A DNA stretch of 64,000 nt from Acidovorax sp. A79 (GCF_041154505.1 NZ_AP028672.1:3636501-3700500), one strand, 5' to 3'. Shown: positions 1 through 9,855, counted from the first letter of the stretch. Numbers and translations are program-made. The notes: a model not told the origin generated them from the sequence alone.

Positions 1-516
1 CTGGTGATGATCGCCAACGACGTGAGCCTGCGCAACCTGATCCCGGCCGAGCTGGCCAAGGGTTTTGGTTTCTTCCAGAGCAAGCCCGCCACCGCGTTCG
101 GCCCCGTGGCCGTGACGCTGGACGAGCTGGGCGACGCCTGGGACCACGGCCGCGTGAACCTCACGGTGCAGTCCACCTGGAACGGCCGCAAGGTCGGCAT
201 GTGCGACGCCGGCCCCGAGATGACTTTTCACTTCGGCCAGCTGATCGCCCACGTGGCCAAGACGCGCAACCTGCGCGCCGGCTCCATCATCGGCAGCGGC
301 ACCGTGAGCAACAAGGGCGTGACCGACGCCAGCGGCCGTACCGAATGGCCCAAGGGCTACAGTTGCATCGCCGAAAAGCGCTGCATCGAGACCATCCAGG
401 ACGGCAAACCCAGCACCGAGTTCATGAAGTTCGGCGACACCATCCGCATCGAGGTCAAGGGCAAGGACGGCGCCAGCATCTTCGGCGCGATCGACCAGAC
501 CATTGCAGCCCCCTGA
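1..516 (+). CDS. Fumarylacetoacetate hydrolase family protein, 3' part
   Basis: The frame is open from the first base, so the gene begins outside the window and only the last 171 codons are seen. The visible part looks like the catalytic C-terminal domain of the FAH family, which cleaves or hydrates 2-oxo acids and fumarylpyruvate-type compounds using a divalent metal. Recognisable pieces are the early NDVSLR segment, the GPVAVTLDEL stretch and the late GSIIGSGTVSN segment, which in this family follow the metal site and form the substrate pocket. The TGA stop is itself part of a CCCCTGAG motif that opens a terminator-like repeat. The exact substrate cannot be read from this fragment. The downstream Bug receptor could supply an organic acid to the same pathway, but that is inference. 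Confidence 0.85.
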   Translation: MVMIANDVSLRNLIPAELAKGFGFFQSKPATAFGPVAVTLDELGDAWDHGRVNLTVQSTWNGRKVGMCDAGPEMTFHFGQLIAHVAKTRNLRAGSIIGSGTVSNKGVTDASGRTEWPKGYSCIAEKRCIETIQDGKPSTEFMKFGDTIRIEVKGKDGASIFGAIDQTIAAP

Positions 517-593
517 GTCGCCTTCGGCGCCTTCCCCCTCAGGGGGACGCCACCAGTGGCCTGGCGGAGCCAGTTCCACGGTGGCACTGGCCT
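509..593 (+). repeat. Terminator-like repeat, copy T1
   Basis: Two adjacent hairpins follow the FAH stop codon. The first pairs CCCCTGAG (510-517) with CTCAGGGGG (538-546). The second is the CAGTGGCCTGGCGGAGCCAG type stem near 555-580. The same arrangement recurs at 1701, 20381 and 31367 on the plus strand and, diverged, at 9955-10070 on the minus strand, each time behind a gene end. Confidence 0.75.
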
Positions 594-650
594 GAGGATG
601 TGCCCGTTTCATGCGCCGTGCGCTGAACGTGTGGCATAGAGATTTTTAAG

Positions 651-707
651 CCAAAATGGCCTCTAGCGCTTGATATATAAGCGCAAGCAGCTATCAATTG
701 AATAGTA
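651..707 (+). repeat. AT-rich palindromic repeat, copy R1
   Basis: The core is GCGCTTG, a short spacer, then ATAAGCGC, followed by AGCTATCAA and a run of A and T. The inverted GCGCTT/AAGCGC arms form a small stem. It lies just before the ribosome-binding site AAAGGAG (706-712) of the downstream receptor gene. Eight further copies occur in the window. Confidence 0.75.
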
Positions 708-722
708 AAAGGAGACAGCCCC

Positions 723-1700
723 ATGCACCGCAGAACCCTCTTGACCGCCCTGGCCGCCGCAGGCGCCACCTCCGCCGCCCCCTGGGCCGCCGCCCAGTCC
801 GCGTGGCCCGACCAGCCCTTGCGCTGGGTGGTGCCGTACCCGGCCGGCGGCGGCACCGACGTGCTGGCGCGCACCGTGGCCGAGGCCATGCGCCAGACCC
901 TGGGCCAGCAGATCATCGTGGACAACCGTCCCGGCGCGTCCACCAACATCGGCGCGCAGCTGGTGGCCACGGCCAAGCCCGACGGCAACACCTTCATGTC
1001 GGCCGACAACGCCGTGCTGGCCTACAACGAGCACCTGTTCACCAAGCTGCCGTTCAATCCCGAGAAGGACTTCACCTACGTGGGCGGCATCAGCCGCTTT
1101 CCGCTGGCGCTGGTGGTGCACCCGGCGTTCGAAGCGAAGACGTTGAAGGAATTCCTGGCCTACGCGCGCGCCAACCCCGGCAAGCTCAACTACGCATCGC
1201 CCGGCAACGGCTCGCCGCACCACCTGGCGATGGAGATGTTCAAGAACCGCACCAAGACCTTCCTCACGCACATCCCCTACCGGGGCGCGGCGCCCGCGCT
1301 GCAGGACGTGATGGGCGGGCAGGTGCCCTGCATGTTCCTGGACCTGGCCGCTGGCCTGCCCGTGATCGCCTCGGGCAAGGTGCGCGCGCTGGCCATCGGC
1401 TCGGCCAAGCGCGTGGCCGCATTGCCCGACGTGCCCACGCTGGCCGAAGCCGGTGTGCCCAACACCGAGGTGTTCGCGTTCCAGGGCATCCTGGCGCCCG
1501 CCGGTCTGCCCGCGGCCATCACGGCGCGCCTGAACGGCGACCTGAACAAGGCCCTGCTCAACCCCGCCGTGGTCAAGCGCATGAACGACTTCGGCATGGA
1601 AGCCCTGCCCGGCACGCCCGAGCAGTTCCGCGCCATGGCACGCTCCGAGTCCAAGCGCTGGGGCGAGATCATCAAGGCGGCGGGCGTGAAACTCGACTGA
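723..1700 (+). CDS. Bug-family (TctC-type) periplasmic solute-binding receptor
   Basis: 325 residues. This family binds carboxylates or other small organic molecules in the periplasm, sometimes together with TctAB membrane partners and often as an orphan, as here. The N terminus (HRRTLLTALAAAGATSAAP, cleavage near AAAQS) is a signal peptide of Tat-like type. The mature part opens with the family sequence WPDQPLRWVVPYPAGGGTD and continues with NRPGASTNIG and YASPGNGSPHH segments typical of Bug proteins. A strong AAAGGAG ribosome-binding site precedes the ATG. No tctA or tctB gene is adjacent. The ligand is unknown; a product handled by the upstream FAH-family enzyme is possible. Confidence 0.9.
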   Translation: MHRRTLLTALAAAGATSAAPWAAAQSAWPDQPLRWVVPYPAGGGTDVLARTVAEAMRQTLGQQIIVDNRPGASTNIGAQLVATAKPDGNTFMSADNAVLAYNEHLFTKLPFNPEKDFTYVGGISRFPLALVVHPAFEAKTLKEFLAYARANPGKLNYASPGNGSPHHLAMEMFKNRTKTFLTHIPYRGAAPALQDVMGGQVPCMFLDLAAGLPVIASGKVRALAIGSAKRVAALPDVPTLAEAGVPNTEVFAFQGILAPAGLPAAITARLNGDLNKALLNPAVVKRMNDFGMEALPGTPEQFRAMARSESKRWGEIIKAAGVKLD

Positions 1701-1780
1701 CCCCCCTGAGCGGCTGCGCCGCTTCCCCCCAGGGGGACGCACCCGGTGGCCTGGCAAAGCCAGTTCCACGGGTGCACTCG
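1701..1780 (+). repeat. Terminator-like repeat, copy T2
   Basis: It begins on the base after the receptor stop codon. CCCCCTGAG pairs imperfectly with CCCAGGGGG, followed by the second stem GTGGCCTGGC/GCCAGTTCCAC. It probably ends transcription of the receptor gene. Confidence 0.75.
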
Positions 1781-1820
1781 CTTGGCGACGCGCCCTCTGC
1801 GGAGGGTGCAGCGGTGTTTC

Positions 1821-2234
1821 TTACTCCGGCAGGTGGCACACCGCCTCGATGTTGTTGCCCTCGGGGTCGATGACAAACGCGCCGTAGTAGTGGGGGTGGT
1901 AGTCGGGCCGCAGGCCGGGGGCGCCGTTGTCTTGGCCCCCGGCTTCGATGGCGGCGCGGTAGAAGGCATCGACCTGGGCCCGCGTGGCGGCCCGCCACGC
2001 CAGATGGCAGCCCGTAGTCGCAGGCGGGCCGCCGTAGGGCGAGGGGCCGTCGATGAACCACACATCCGCCTTCTTGCCGTCGGGCTCGGACGGAGCCGGG
2101 TAGGCAAAGCCCAGCATGTTGGAGCCGTAGTTGCCTTCAAAACACAGGCTGTAGCCCAAAGGCGTGAGGACTGCGGTGTAGAACGCCTTGGTGCGGGCGA
2201 TGTCGGTGACGCGGAAGGTCATGTGGTCCAGCAT
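1821..2234 (-). CDS. VOC (glyoxalase/bleomycin-resistance) family protein
   Basis: 137 residues. It opens with MLDHMTFRVTDIARTKAFY, the usual beta-alpha start of a vicinal-oxygen-chelate module, and ends with IDPEGNNIEAVCH, which carries the C-terminal metal-ligand glutamate of the fold. Two half modules are present, so it should act as a dimer. I took the ATG at 2234 because homology begins there; an upstream in-frame extension is low-complexity and looks non-coding. The reaction is unknown; members include lactoylglutathione lyases, extradiol dioxygenases and resistance proteins. The next gene upstream on this strand is an oxidoreductase whose stop lies about 130 bp away. Confidence 0.85.
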   Translation of the reverse strand: MLDHMTFRVTDIARTKAFYTAVLTPLGYSLCFEGNYGSNMLGFAYPAPSEPDGKKADVWFIDGPSPYGGPPATTGCHLAWRAATRAQVDAFYRAAIEAGGQDNGAPGLRPDYHPHYYGAFVIDPEGNNIEAVCHLPE

Positions 2235-2364
2235 GGGAGGTCTCCTCGGGTTGTGGTGCCCTGTTTTATACCTGAAATACTGTTTGTAAACACAGTGTTT
2301 TTCAACCCGGCACACAATCTGCCGCGCGGGTGGTGCTGCGCCCCCCTGCGTGGCCCGCAGTTCT

Positions 2365-3384
2365 TCAGGCCCATCCCTCCAGCACCAGCTTGCCCCGCGC
2401 CTTGCCGCTCTCGATGAGCGCATGCGCGCGCTTCAGATTCTCGGCATTGATGGTGCCAAACCGTTGGTCCAGCGTGGTGCGGATCAGCCCCGCATCCACC
2501 AGCTGCGCCACCTCGGTCAGCAGCCGGTGCTGGCCGATCATGTCGGCGGTGCCGAAGAGCGCGCGGGTGAACATCAGCTCCCAGTGTACCGACACCGACT
2601 TGCGCTTGAACTTCGTCACGTCGAGCGACACCGGGTCGTCGATCAGCGCGAACTGGCCCTGCGGCGCGATGGCCTCGACGATCTGGTCGAAGTGCGCGTC
2701 GGTCTGCGTGAGGCTCACGATGATGTCCACCGAGGGGTGGCCGATGCGGGCCAGCTCCTGCGTCAGGGGCTTGCTGTGGTCGATCACGTGGTGGGCACCC
2801 AGGTCGCGCACCCATTGCTGCGTTTCGGGGCGCGATGCGGTGCCGATGATCGTGAGGCTGGTGAGCCGCGCCGCCAGCTGCGTGAGGATAGAGCCCACGC
2901 CCCCGCTCGCGCCGATGATGAGCAATGTCTTGTTGGTGGGCTGCTTGCCGGGCACCACGCCCAGGCGGTCGAACAGCAGCTCCCACGCGGTGATGGTGGT
3001 CAACGGCAGCGCGGCGGCTTCGGCAAAGTCCAGCGATTGGGGGGCGTGGCCCACGATGCGCTCGTCCACCAGGTGCAGTTCGCTGTTGGTGCCAGGGCGT
3101 GCGATGGAGCCCGCGTACCAGACGCGGTCGCCGGGCGCGAAGAGCATCACGTCGGGCCCCACGGCGCGCACGATGCCGCTGGCGTCCCAGCCCAGCACCT
3201 TGTACGCCTGGCCCTCGGCGGGGCCGCTGCCCTTGCGCACCTTGGTGTCCACGGGGTTCACGGAAACGGCATGCACTTCCACGAGCAGATCGCGGCCGGT
3301 GGCCACGGGGTCGGGTTGGGTGATGTCGAGCAGCGATGCGGGGTGGTCGATGGCGCGGGGGGCCTGGTAGCCAATGGCTTTCAT
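2365..3384 (-). CDS. Zinc-type alcohol dehydrogenase-like / quinone oxidoreductase (MDR superfamily)
   Basis: 339 residues. The N terminus MKAIGYQAP and the LGWDASGIVRAVGPDV segment mark the GroES-like domain. A nucleotide-binding fold follows with the motif IIGASGGVGSILTQLAARL. The catalytic zinc cysteine of true alcohol dehydrogenases is not evident, so it resembles the NADPH-dependent quinone/enone reductase branch. The start at 3384 is fixed by the conserved N terminus; upstream in-frame sequence is not protein-like. The old-yellow-enzyme gene ends upstream only 64 bp away on the same strand, so the two reductases probably share a transcript and both may reduce activated alkenes. Confidence 0.88.
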   Translation of the reverse strand: MKAIGYQAPRAIDHPASLLDITQPDPVATGRDLLVEVHAVSVNPVDTKVRKGSGPAEGQAYKVLGWDASGIVRAVGPDVMLFAPGDRVWYAGSIARPGTNSELHLVDERIVGHAPQSLDFAEAAALPLTTITAWELLFDRLGVVPGKQPTNKTLLIIGASGGVGSILTQLAARLTSLTIIGTASRPETQQWVRDLGAHHVIDHSKPLTQELARIGHPSVDIIVSLTQTDAHFDQIVEAIAPQGQFALIDDPVSLDVTKFKRKSVSVHWELMFTRALFGTADMIGQHRLLTEVAQLVDAGLIRTTLDQRFGTINAENLKRAHALIESGKARGKLVLEGWA

Positions 3385-3448
3385 GGTGGTGTGTCCTTGC
3401 AGAAAAGTGAGGTGGAAAAAGAGCGGTCCATGCGGTGGCGGCCAGGCG

Positions 3449-4564
<1,116 letters not shown>

Positions 4565-4643
4565 GGCGTTGTGCCTTGGCAAGCGGTGTGGAACATGGCC
4601 GTGATGGTGATCCTGTTGTCTTTTGTTTTAAATAGGCTGTTGG

Positions 4644-4671
4644 TTGAATCAATATTCAAAGAAAATTTGAA
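4644..4671. promoter_or_regulatory. Probable LysR operator between OYE gene and LysR gene
   Basis: Two overlapping dyads stand in an AT-rich gap: TTGAAT-CAAT-ATTCAA (4644-4659) and TTCAAA-GAAAA-TTTGAA (4655-4671). Both have the interrupted T...A symmetry favoured by LysR regulators. They lie between the divergent starts at 4564 and 4702. Confidence 0.55.
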
Positions 4672-4701
4672 AATCCAGCCCTAAAGCTCCCCACACCACC
4701 C

Positions 4702-5661
4702 ATGAAAAGTCTGCAGGACCTCGACATCTTCGTGCGCACCGTGGACAGCGGCAGCCTGTCGGCCACCGCGCGGGCGCTGGACCTCACGCCGGCGGCGGCC
4801 AGTGCGGCCCTCAAGCGGCTGGAGGCCGAGCTGGGCGTGGCGCTCTTCGTGCGCTCCACGCGCAGCCTGCGGCTCACGCAGGAGGGCGAGCTGTTCCTGG
4901 AGCACTGCCGCCCCGCGCTGGCCGCGCTGCAGCAGGTGCGGGGCCAGTTGCAAGGCGGCCAGGCCCGCGGATTTCGCGGCACGCTCCTGCTCGCCGCCCC
5001 CTCCGACCTGGGGCGCAACGTGCTGCTGCCGTGGCTGGATGCCTTCCAGGCCGAGCACCCGGGCATCGACATCCGCCTGCAGCTGTCGGACCGCATGGCC
5101 AATGTCTACAGCGAGCCGGTGGACGCGGCCTTTCGCTACGGCAAGCCGCAGGATTCGAGCCTGGTGGCCCTGCCGCTCGCGGCCGACCACCGGCGCGTGC
5201 TGTGCGCCGCGCCCGCCTATCTGCAGGCCCGCGGGGCGCCCGCCACGCCGCATGCGCTGGCCGGCCATGACGCCCTGTGTTTCATGCTCGGCGAGGACGT
5301 GCACGACCGCTGGCGCTTCTGGGATGCGGCGGGCCAGGAGGTGCTGGTGCGCGTGCGCAGCCGCAATGTGTCCAACGACGGCGACGCCGTGCGCCGCTGG
5401 GCCGTGCGGGGCCGGGGCATCGCCTACAAGTCGTACTTCGACGTGGCGGACGACCTTGCCGCCGGGCGCCTGGTGCCGCTGTGCCCGGGCTGGACCACCG
5501 AGGCCGTGCCCCTGTTCCTCGTGGCGCCCAGCCGCCGCCAGCTCACGCCGCTGGTGCGCGCGCTGCGCGACTTCATGGCGCAGCGGCTGCAGGTGTTGGC
5601 GGGCGCGGAGTCCGGTCGCCAGGGCGAGACCAGGGGTGGGGCGGCAGGGGCGCCGGATTGA
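4702..5661 (+). CDS. LysR-family transcriptional regulator
   Basis: 319 residues. The N-terminal winged helix is clear (LDIFVRTVDSGSLSATARAL, then AAASAALKRLEAELG and LFVRSTRSLRLTQEG). The rest is the periplasmic-binding-like effector domain, similar to the subfamily that reads cues such as RNVSNDGDAVRRWA. It is divergent from the alkene reductase gene and probably regulates it in response to an electrophilic alkene or quinone. The last 25 residues are glycine- and arginine-rich and look poorly conserved. Confidence 0.9.
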   Translation: MKSLQDLDIFVRTVDSGSLSATARALDLTPAAASAALKRLEAELGVALFVRSTRSLRLTQEGELFLEHCRPALAALQQVRGQLQGGQARGFRGTLLLAAPSDLGRNVLLPWLDAFQAEHPGIDIRLQLSDRMANVYSEPVDAAFRYGKPQDSSLVALPLAADHRRVLCAAPAYLQARGAPATPHALAGHDALCFMLGEDVHDRWRFWDAAGQEVLVRVRSRNVSNDGDAVRRWAVRGRGIAYKSYFDVADDLAAGRLVPLCPGWTTEAVPLFLVAPSRRQLTPLVRALRDFMAQRLQVLAGAESGRQGETRGGAAGAPD

Positions 5662-5797
5662 TCGGGGCCTCCCGGGGACCGCAGCACCTGAGGGGCGGCG
5701 CCAGCGTGGCCGTGGCCGTTGCCGCTACAGTCGGTCCACGCAGGACGCGCCACCGCGGCGCGCACGTTCCGCGCCCCACCAGGAGTTTCTTTCTTCC

Positions 5798-6139
5798 ATG
5801 CCCGTACCCGCCCCGCCCGAATGGGCCGATGCCTTGCGCTGCGCCCTGCCACTGGCTGCCCTGCGGCCCGGCGACGTGGGTTACTTCCTGGTCAGCCCCG
5901 GTGGGCGCTATGTGGCGTGCACGACCCACGCCCTGCATTCGGTGCTGATCGACACGGCGCAGCGGCGCTACGCCGTGCTGGCCGACTGGAGCGTGCGGGG
6001 GCTTGACGATGCCGCGGTCGAGCTGGAGTCGGACGAGACCCGCCGGCAGGCGTTTGCGGTCTATGCCGACCTGTGGCAACCCGCCTTCACCGACCCGGCC
6101 TTGCCCTGGCAGGCGGCACGAGAAGAGGCCGAGGGCTGA
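5798..6139 (+). CDS. Hypothetical protein, 113 residues
   Basis: A small acidic soluble protein without a signal peptide or membrane segment. I do not recognise the family. It begins MPVPAPPEWADAL and contains GDVGYFLVSPGGRYVACTT and YAVLADWSVRGLDD, which look like beta strands. A purine-rich AGGAG lies about 12 bases before the ATG. Codon use is like the neighbours. The next reading frame starts 3 bp after its stop, so the two are probably co-transcribed. Confidence 0.6.
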   Translation: MPVPAPPEWADALRCALPLAALRPGDVGYFLVSPGGRYVACTTHALHSVLIDTAQRRYAVLADWSVRGLDDAAVELESDETRRQAFAVYADLWQPAFTDPALPWQAAREEAEG

Positions 6140-6142
6140 TCG

Positions 6143-6574
6143 ATGGCCACCACCACTACATCTTCGGCGGCGGCGCGCGTGCCGGTGCCGGTCTGGGCGG
6201 GACTTGGTGTGCTCGCCGTGGGCCTTGGCGTGTCGCTGGCCTTGCTCACCGGCTTCGGGCAGGCCATGGCATGCGGTACGTTCGGGCTCGATTGCATCGC
6301 CGCGGCCTTTGGCATGGTGCTGTGCACCCTGTGTGCCGCGCTGGTCCTGCTGCTGCGGGGCCTGGGCACCCTGCGCCGCAGCGGGGGATTCTCCGTGGCC
6401 AAGGTGCTGACGGTGGGCATCGCCGGCATCGTGGCGCTGGCGATGGTGTTGCTGCGGGGCAGGGAGGGGCATGGCGCGCTGGCGGGCCGGTGTGCCTGCC
6501 CGCCGTGTTGCGCAGGCGACGCTCGCCCCGGCCCAGGGCACGACACAATGCCCGCACCCCACCCAAGGATTGCC
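6143..6574 (+). CDS. Putative small membrane protein, in frame with downstream YqhD-type gene
   Basis: Starting 3 bp after the previous gene, this frame encodes about three hydrophobic helices (near residues 17-38, 50-70 and 87-105, for example WAGLGVLAVGLGVSLALLTG). There is no stop before the conserved start of the alcohol dehydrogenase at 6575, so the end given here is only the junction. The last 35 residues before the junction (rich in C, P, G, R) look like translated intergenic DNA. Either the stop has been lost, there is a frameshift in the sequence, or a membrane-anchored fusion is made. I do not recognise the membrane part. Confidence 0.45.
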
Positions 6575-7738
6575 ATGCTGAATTTCGACTTTCACAACCC
6601 CACCCGCATCGCGTTCGGCCAGGGCCGCATCGCCGACCTGGACAAGCTCGTGCCTGCCGCGGCCAAGGTGCTGATCCTGGTGGGCGGCGCCAGCGCCGAG
6701 AAGACCGGCACGCTGGCCGAGGTGCGCACGGCGCTCGCCAGCCGCCAGCACGCCACCTTCAGCGGCATCGAGCCCAATCCCAGCTATGAAACCTCGATGA
6801 AGGCCGTGGCGCAGATCCGCGAAGGCGGGTTCGACTTCCTGCTCGCGGTGGGCGGCGGCTCGGTGATCGATGCAGTGAAGTTCATCGCCGCGGCCGTCAA
6901 GTTCGAAGGCGGCGACCCCTGGGCCATTCTGGAAAAGCACGGCCGCAACGTCACCGCCGCGCTGCCCTTCGGCGCCGTGCTCACGCTGCCCGCCACGGGC
7001 TCCGAGATGAACAACGGCGGCGTGATCACCCACCGCGCCAAGGGCGCCAAGCTGGCCTTTGGCAGCCACCACACCTACCCCGTGTTCTCGGTGCTCGACC
7101 CCACCAAGACCTACACCCTGCCGCCCCAGCAGCTGGCCAACGGCGTGGTCGATGCCTTCGTGCACACGGTGGAGCAGTACCTCACGTACCCGGTCAACGC
7201 GCCCGTGCAGGACCGTTTTGCCGAAGGCATCCTGCAGACGCTGATCGAGATCGGCCCGCGCCTCTTGACCGCCCCCGAGCCCGTGTACGACGACCGCGCC
7301 AACCTCATGTGGGCGGCCACCATGGCGCTCAACGGCCTGATCGGCGCGGGCGTGCCGCAGGACTGGGCCACGCACATGATCGGCCACGAGCTCACGGCGC
7401 TGCACGGCATCGACCACGCGCGCACGCTGGCCATCGTGCTGCCCGCGCTGCTGCACGAGCGCCGTGGCCCCAAGCGCGCCAAGCTGCTGCAGTACGGCGA
7501 GCGCGTGTGGGGCATCACCACCGGCACCGACGACGAACGCATCACCGCCGCCATCGGGCGAACGCGCGCCTTCTTCGAAAGCATGGGCATCGCCACGCGC
7601 CTGTCTGGCTACGGCCTGGGCGCCGACACCGTGGGCGCCGTGGTGGCGCAGCTCGAAGCGCACGGCATGGTCACGCTGGGCGAGCAGCGCGAGATCACGC
7701 CGGCCGTGAGCCGGCGGATTCTCGAAGCGGCGCTGTAA
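6575..7738 (+). CDS. yqhD: NADPH-dependent iron-type alcohol dehydrogenase (YqhD/BDH-like)
   Basis: 387 residues from the ATG at 6575, the same length as E. coli YqhD. Members reduce short-chain and lipid-peroxidation aldehydes with NADPH and a divalent metal. Recognisable motifs are MLNFDFHNPTRIAFG at the N terminus, the cofactor motif GGGSVIDAVK, and the metal ligands in VVDAFVHTVEQY and in MIGHELTALHGIDHARTLAIV. An AAGGA ribosome-binding site precedes this ATG by about 6 bases, which supports an independent start although the frame is open further upstream. Likely a cytosolic aldehyde-detoxifying enzyme; the natural substrate is unknown. Confidence 0.9.
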   Translation: MLNFDFHNPTRIAFGQGRIADLDKLVPAAAKVLILVGGASAEKTGTLAEVRTALASRQHATFSGIEPNPSYETSMKAVAQIREGGFDFLLAVGGGSVIDAVKFIAAAVKFEGGDPWAILEKHGRNVTAALPFGAVLTLPATGSEMNNGGVITHRAKGAKLAFGSHHTYPVFSVLDPTKTYTLPPQQLANGVVDAFVHTVEQYLTYPVNAPVQDRFAEGILQTLIEIGPRLLTAPEPVYDDRANLMWAATMALNGLIGAGVPQDWATHMIGHELTALHGIDHARTLAIVLPALLHERRGPKRAKLLQYGERVWGITTGTDDERITAAIGRTRAFFESMGIATRLSGYGLGADTVGAVVAQLEAHGMVTLGEQREITPAVSRRILEAAL

Positions 7739-7839
7739 GCCAACGCCGCGAACTGCGTCCTGCGAGGGCGCAGCCGAGGGGATTGCGGGTACGGTGAGGG
7801 GCTGGACATTTTTCAACCGCACCCAGGAAAGAGACGCCT

Positions 7840-8520
7840 ATGCCCCGCATCCTCATGGTTCTCACGTCGCACGACCAATTGGGCGACACGGGCAAGAAGA
7901 CAGGCTTTTGGCTCGAAGAATTCGCCGCCCCGTACTACGTGTTCCAGGACGCGGGCGCCTCGGTCACCCTCGCGTCCCCCCGGGGTGGCCAGCCGCCGCT
8001 GGACCCCAAGAGCGACGCGCCCGATGCGCAGACCGATGCCACGCGCCGCTTCAAGGACGACGCAGCGGCCCAGGCGCAACTGGCCAGCACCTTGAAGCTG
8101 TCCGAGCTGGATGCCGCCCAGTTCGATGCGGTGTTCTACCCCGGCGGCCACGGCCCGCTGTGGGACCTGGCACAGGACGCGCGCTCCATCGCCCTCATCG
8201 AATCCACGCTGGCCGCCGGCAAACCCCTGGCGGCCGTGTGCCATGCCCCCGGCGTGCTGCGCGATGCCAAGGCGCCCGACGGCACGCCCCTGGTGCGCGG
8301 CAAGAACGTCACGGGTTTTACCAACAGCGAGGAAGCCGCCGCCGGCCTGACGCATGTGGTGCCCTTCCTGGTGGAAGACATGCTCATGGCCCACGGCGGG
8401 CTGTACACCAAGCAGGCCGACTGGAAGCCGCACGTGGTCACCGACGGGCTGCTGATCACTGGGCAGAACCCCGCGTCGTCCGAGCCTGCGGCGCAGGCCC
8501 TGCTGCAGGCGCTGGCGTGA
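7840..8520 (+). CDS. DJ-1/PfpI family protein (type 1 glutamine amidotransferase-like)
   Basis: 226 residues. It belongs to the Hsp31-like branch of the DJ-1/PfpI superfamily, whose members act as chaperones, glyoxalase III or protein deglycases. The nucleophile elbow AAVCHAPGVL places the reactive Cys at residue 134 with His next to it, and the conserved Glu lies in GFWLEEFAAPYYVF near residue 26. FYPGGHGPLWDL is the oxyanion segment. Lying behind an aldehyde reductase gene, it may belong to a carbonyl-stress response, though the 100-bp gap allows its own promoter. Confidence 0.88.
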   Translation: MPRILMVLTSHDQLGDTGKKTGFWLEEFAAPYYVFQDAGASVTLASPRGGQPPLDPKSDAPDAQTDATRRFKDDAAAQAQLASTLKLSELDAAQFDAVFYPGGHGPLWDLAQDARSIALIESTLAAGKPLAAVCHAPGVLRDAKAPDGTPLVRGKNVTGFTNSEEAAAGLTHVVPFLVEDMLMAHGGLYTKQADWKPHVVTDGLLITGQNPASSEPAAQALLQALA

Positions 8521-8706
8521 TGCTGCGGCCCTGACCGAGACGCCCGCTGCACGGCCTGCGCCTTTCGCCCGCCGTTTCGCGCCGCCCACGGGCATTTCGT
8601 CGCATGCCGCTCCCCGTGCAGGGGGGGCCGCGCCTACAGTGCCGCCATGCCGCCACCACACTTCCGCACGGTGGCGGCTTCTGGCAGACCCGACGAAAGG
8701 CGCACT

Positions 8707-9768
8707 GTGACCATCCTCCTCCTCCTGGCCCTGCGCTTTGCCGCGCGGCATATCCGCCCCTTCATGGCCGCCGCCTTCGTGGCGCTGACCATGCTGTCCG
8801 GCGCCGCATCGGCCCAGCACGCCGGCCTGCGCACCCTCGTCGTGCCAGGCGACGAGCCGGTGAACGTGGCACTGTTCTACCCCACCGTGCGCAGCGCGGG
8901 CGTGGTGCAGCTGGGCCCCTGGCGCCCGGTGGTCGGCCTGGGCGCACCCGTGTCGGCCGAGCCGCTCAAGGGGCTGATCCTGGTGTCGCACGGCACGGGC
9001 GGCAATGAACTCGCGCACCACAACCTGGCCACCCGCCTGGCGGCGGAGGGCTACCTGGTGGCCGCCGTTCGCCACCCGGGCGACAACTGGCAGGACCGCT
9101 CCATGATCACCTCGGGCCGCTACTTCGGCGAGCGCCCGCGCCAGGTCAGCCGCGTGCTCGACGCGCTGCTGGCCAGCCCCGAGTGGGGCCCCCGCATTCC
9201 GGCCGGCCGCATCGGCGCACTGGGCCACTCGGCCGGCGGCTACACCGTGCTGGCGCTGGCCGGCGCGCAGGCCGAGCCCGCCCGCGCCGCCCGGCACTGC
9301 CGCAGCGTGTTGGACGACCCCGGCTTCTGCGGCCTGGCCCAGGGCCCCAAGGCGCCGCAGCCGGCCGCTGCCAACGCTGCAACACCCGCCAATCTGGTGC
9401 CGGACGGCGCGCAGGTCTCCGTGCCCGACCCGCGCATCCGCGCCGTCGTGGCCCTGGCGCCCATGGCCGTGGTGTTCACCCCCGAGAGCCTGAAAGCCGT
9501 GACCGTGCCGGTGCTGCTGCGCGTGGCCGAGCAGGATGCCGTGCTGACGGGCAAGTACCACGGCGGGCTGGTGGCGGCGAATCTGGCCACCGCGCAGGCA
9601 GACACCGTGCCGGGTGCCGGCCACTTCGCCTTCATGGCCCAGCCCAGCCAGAGCCTGCCGTCCGACGCGGGCGACGCCGCCGCCAACCCGGCGGGCTTCG
9701 ACCGCGTGGCCTACCACGCGGTGCTGGAGGCGCAGGTGGTGGAGTTCTTCGCGCAGCAGTTGAAATGA
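8707..9768 (+). CDS. Secreted alpha/beta hydrolase (dienelactone-hydrolase-like)
   Basis: About 353 residues from a GTG at 8707, chosen because GAAAGG stands 6 bases upstream; an ATG 60 bp earlier is an alternative. The N terminus has a hydrophobic signal segment (FMAAAFVALTMLSGAASAQ). Catalytic features are SHGTGGNELAHH (oxyanion region), the nucleophile elbow GALGHSAGGYT, a likely acid in VAEQDAVLTG and His in PGAGHFAFM. It resembles predicted dienelactone hydrolases annotated in many proteobacteria. The substrate is unknown; the signal segment suggests the periplasm. Confidence 0.8.
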   Translation: MTILLLLALRFAARHIRPFMAAAFVALTMLSGAASAQHAGLRTLVVPGDEPVNVALFYPTVRSAGVVQLGPWRPVVGLGAPVSAEPLKGLILVSHGTGGNELAHHNLATRLAAEGYLVAAVRHPGDNWQDRSMITSGRYFGERPRQVSRVLDALLASPEWGPRIPAGRIGALGHSAGGYTVLALAGAQAEPARAARHCRSVLDDPGFCGLAQGPKAPQPAAANAATPANLVPDGAQVSVPDPRIRAVVALAPMAVVFTPESLKAVTVPVLLRVAEQDAVLTGKYHGGLVAANLATAQADTVPGAGHFAFMAQPSQSLPSDAGDAAANPAGFDRVAYHAVLEAQVVEFFAQQLK

Positions 9769-9797
9769 GCGAGGAACGTAGGCGGCGGCGTTCTGGC

Positions 9798-9855
9798 TAA
9801 AAATGGTCGCTACCGCTTGTTGGCTAATACTTTTGTGCTATAAATATAATAGCAA
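9798..9855 (+). repeat. AT-rich palindromic repeat, copy R2 (degenerate)
   Basis: TAAAAATGG, GCTACCGCTTG, TGCTATAAA and AATAGCAATAT occur in the order expected for the family, but the second arm is eroded. Together with T5 this accounts for most of the 310-bp gene-free stretch 9769-10078, where I see nothing else. Confidence 0.5.

Noticed and set aside
5573..7822. A 749-codon open frame on the minus strand
   Set aside because: It is antisense to the LysR, small unknown and YqhD-type genes, is rich in His, Arg, Gly and Gln, and has no domain signature. Such frames are expected where GC is high at third positions.
7813..9717. A 634-codon open frame on the minus strand
   Set aside because: Antisense shadow of the DJ-1-like and hydrolase genes with the same low-complexity composition.
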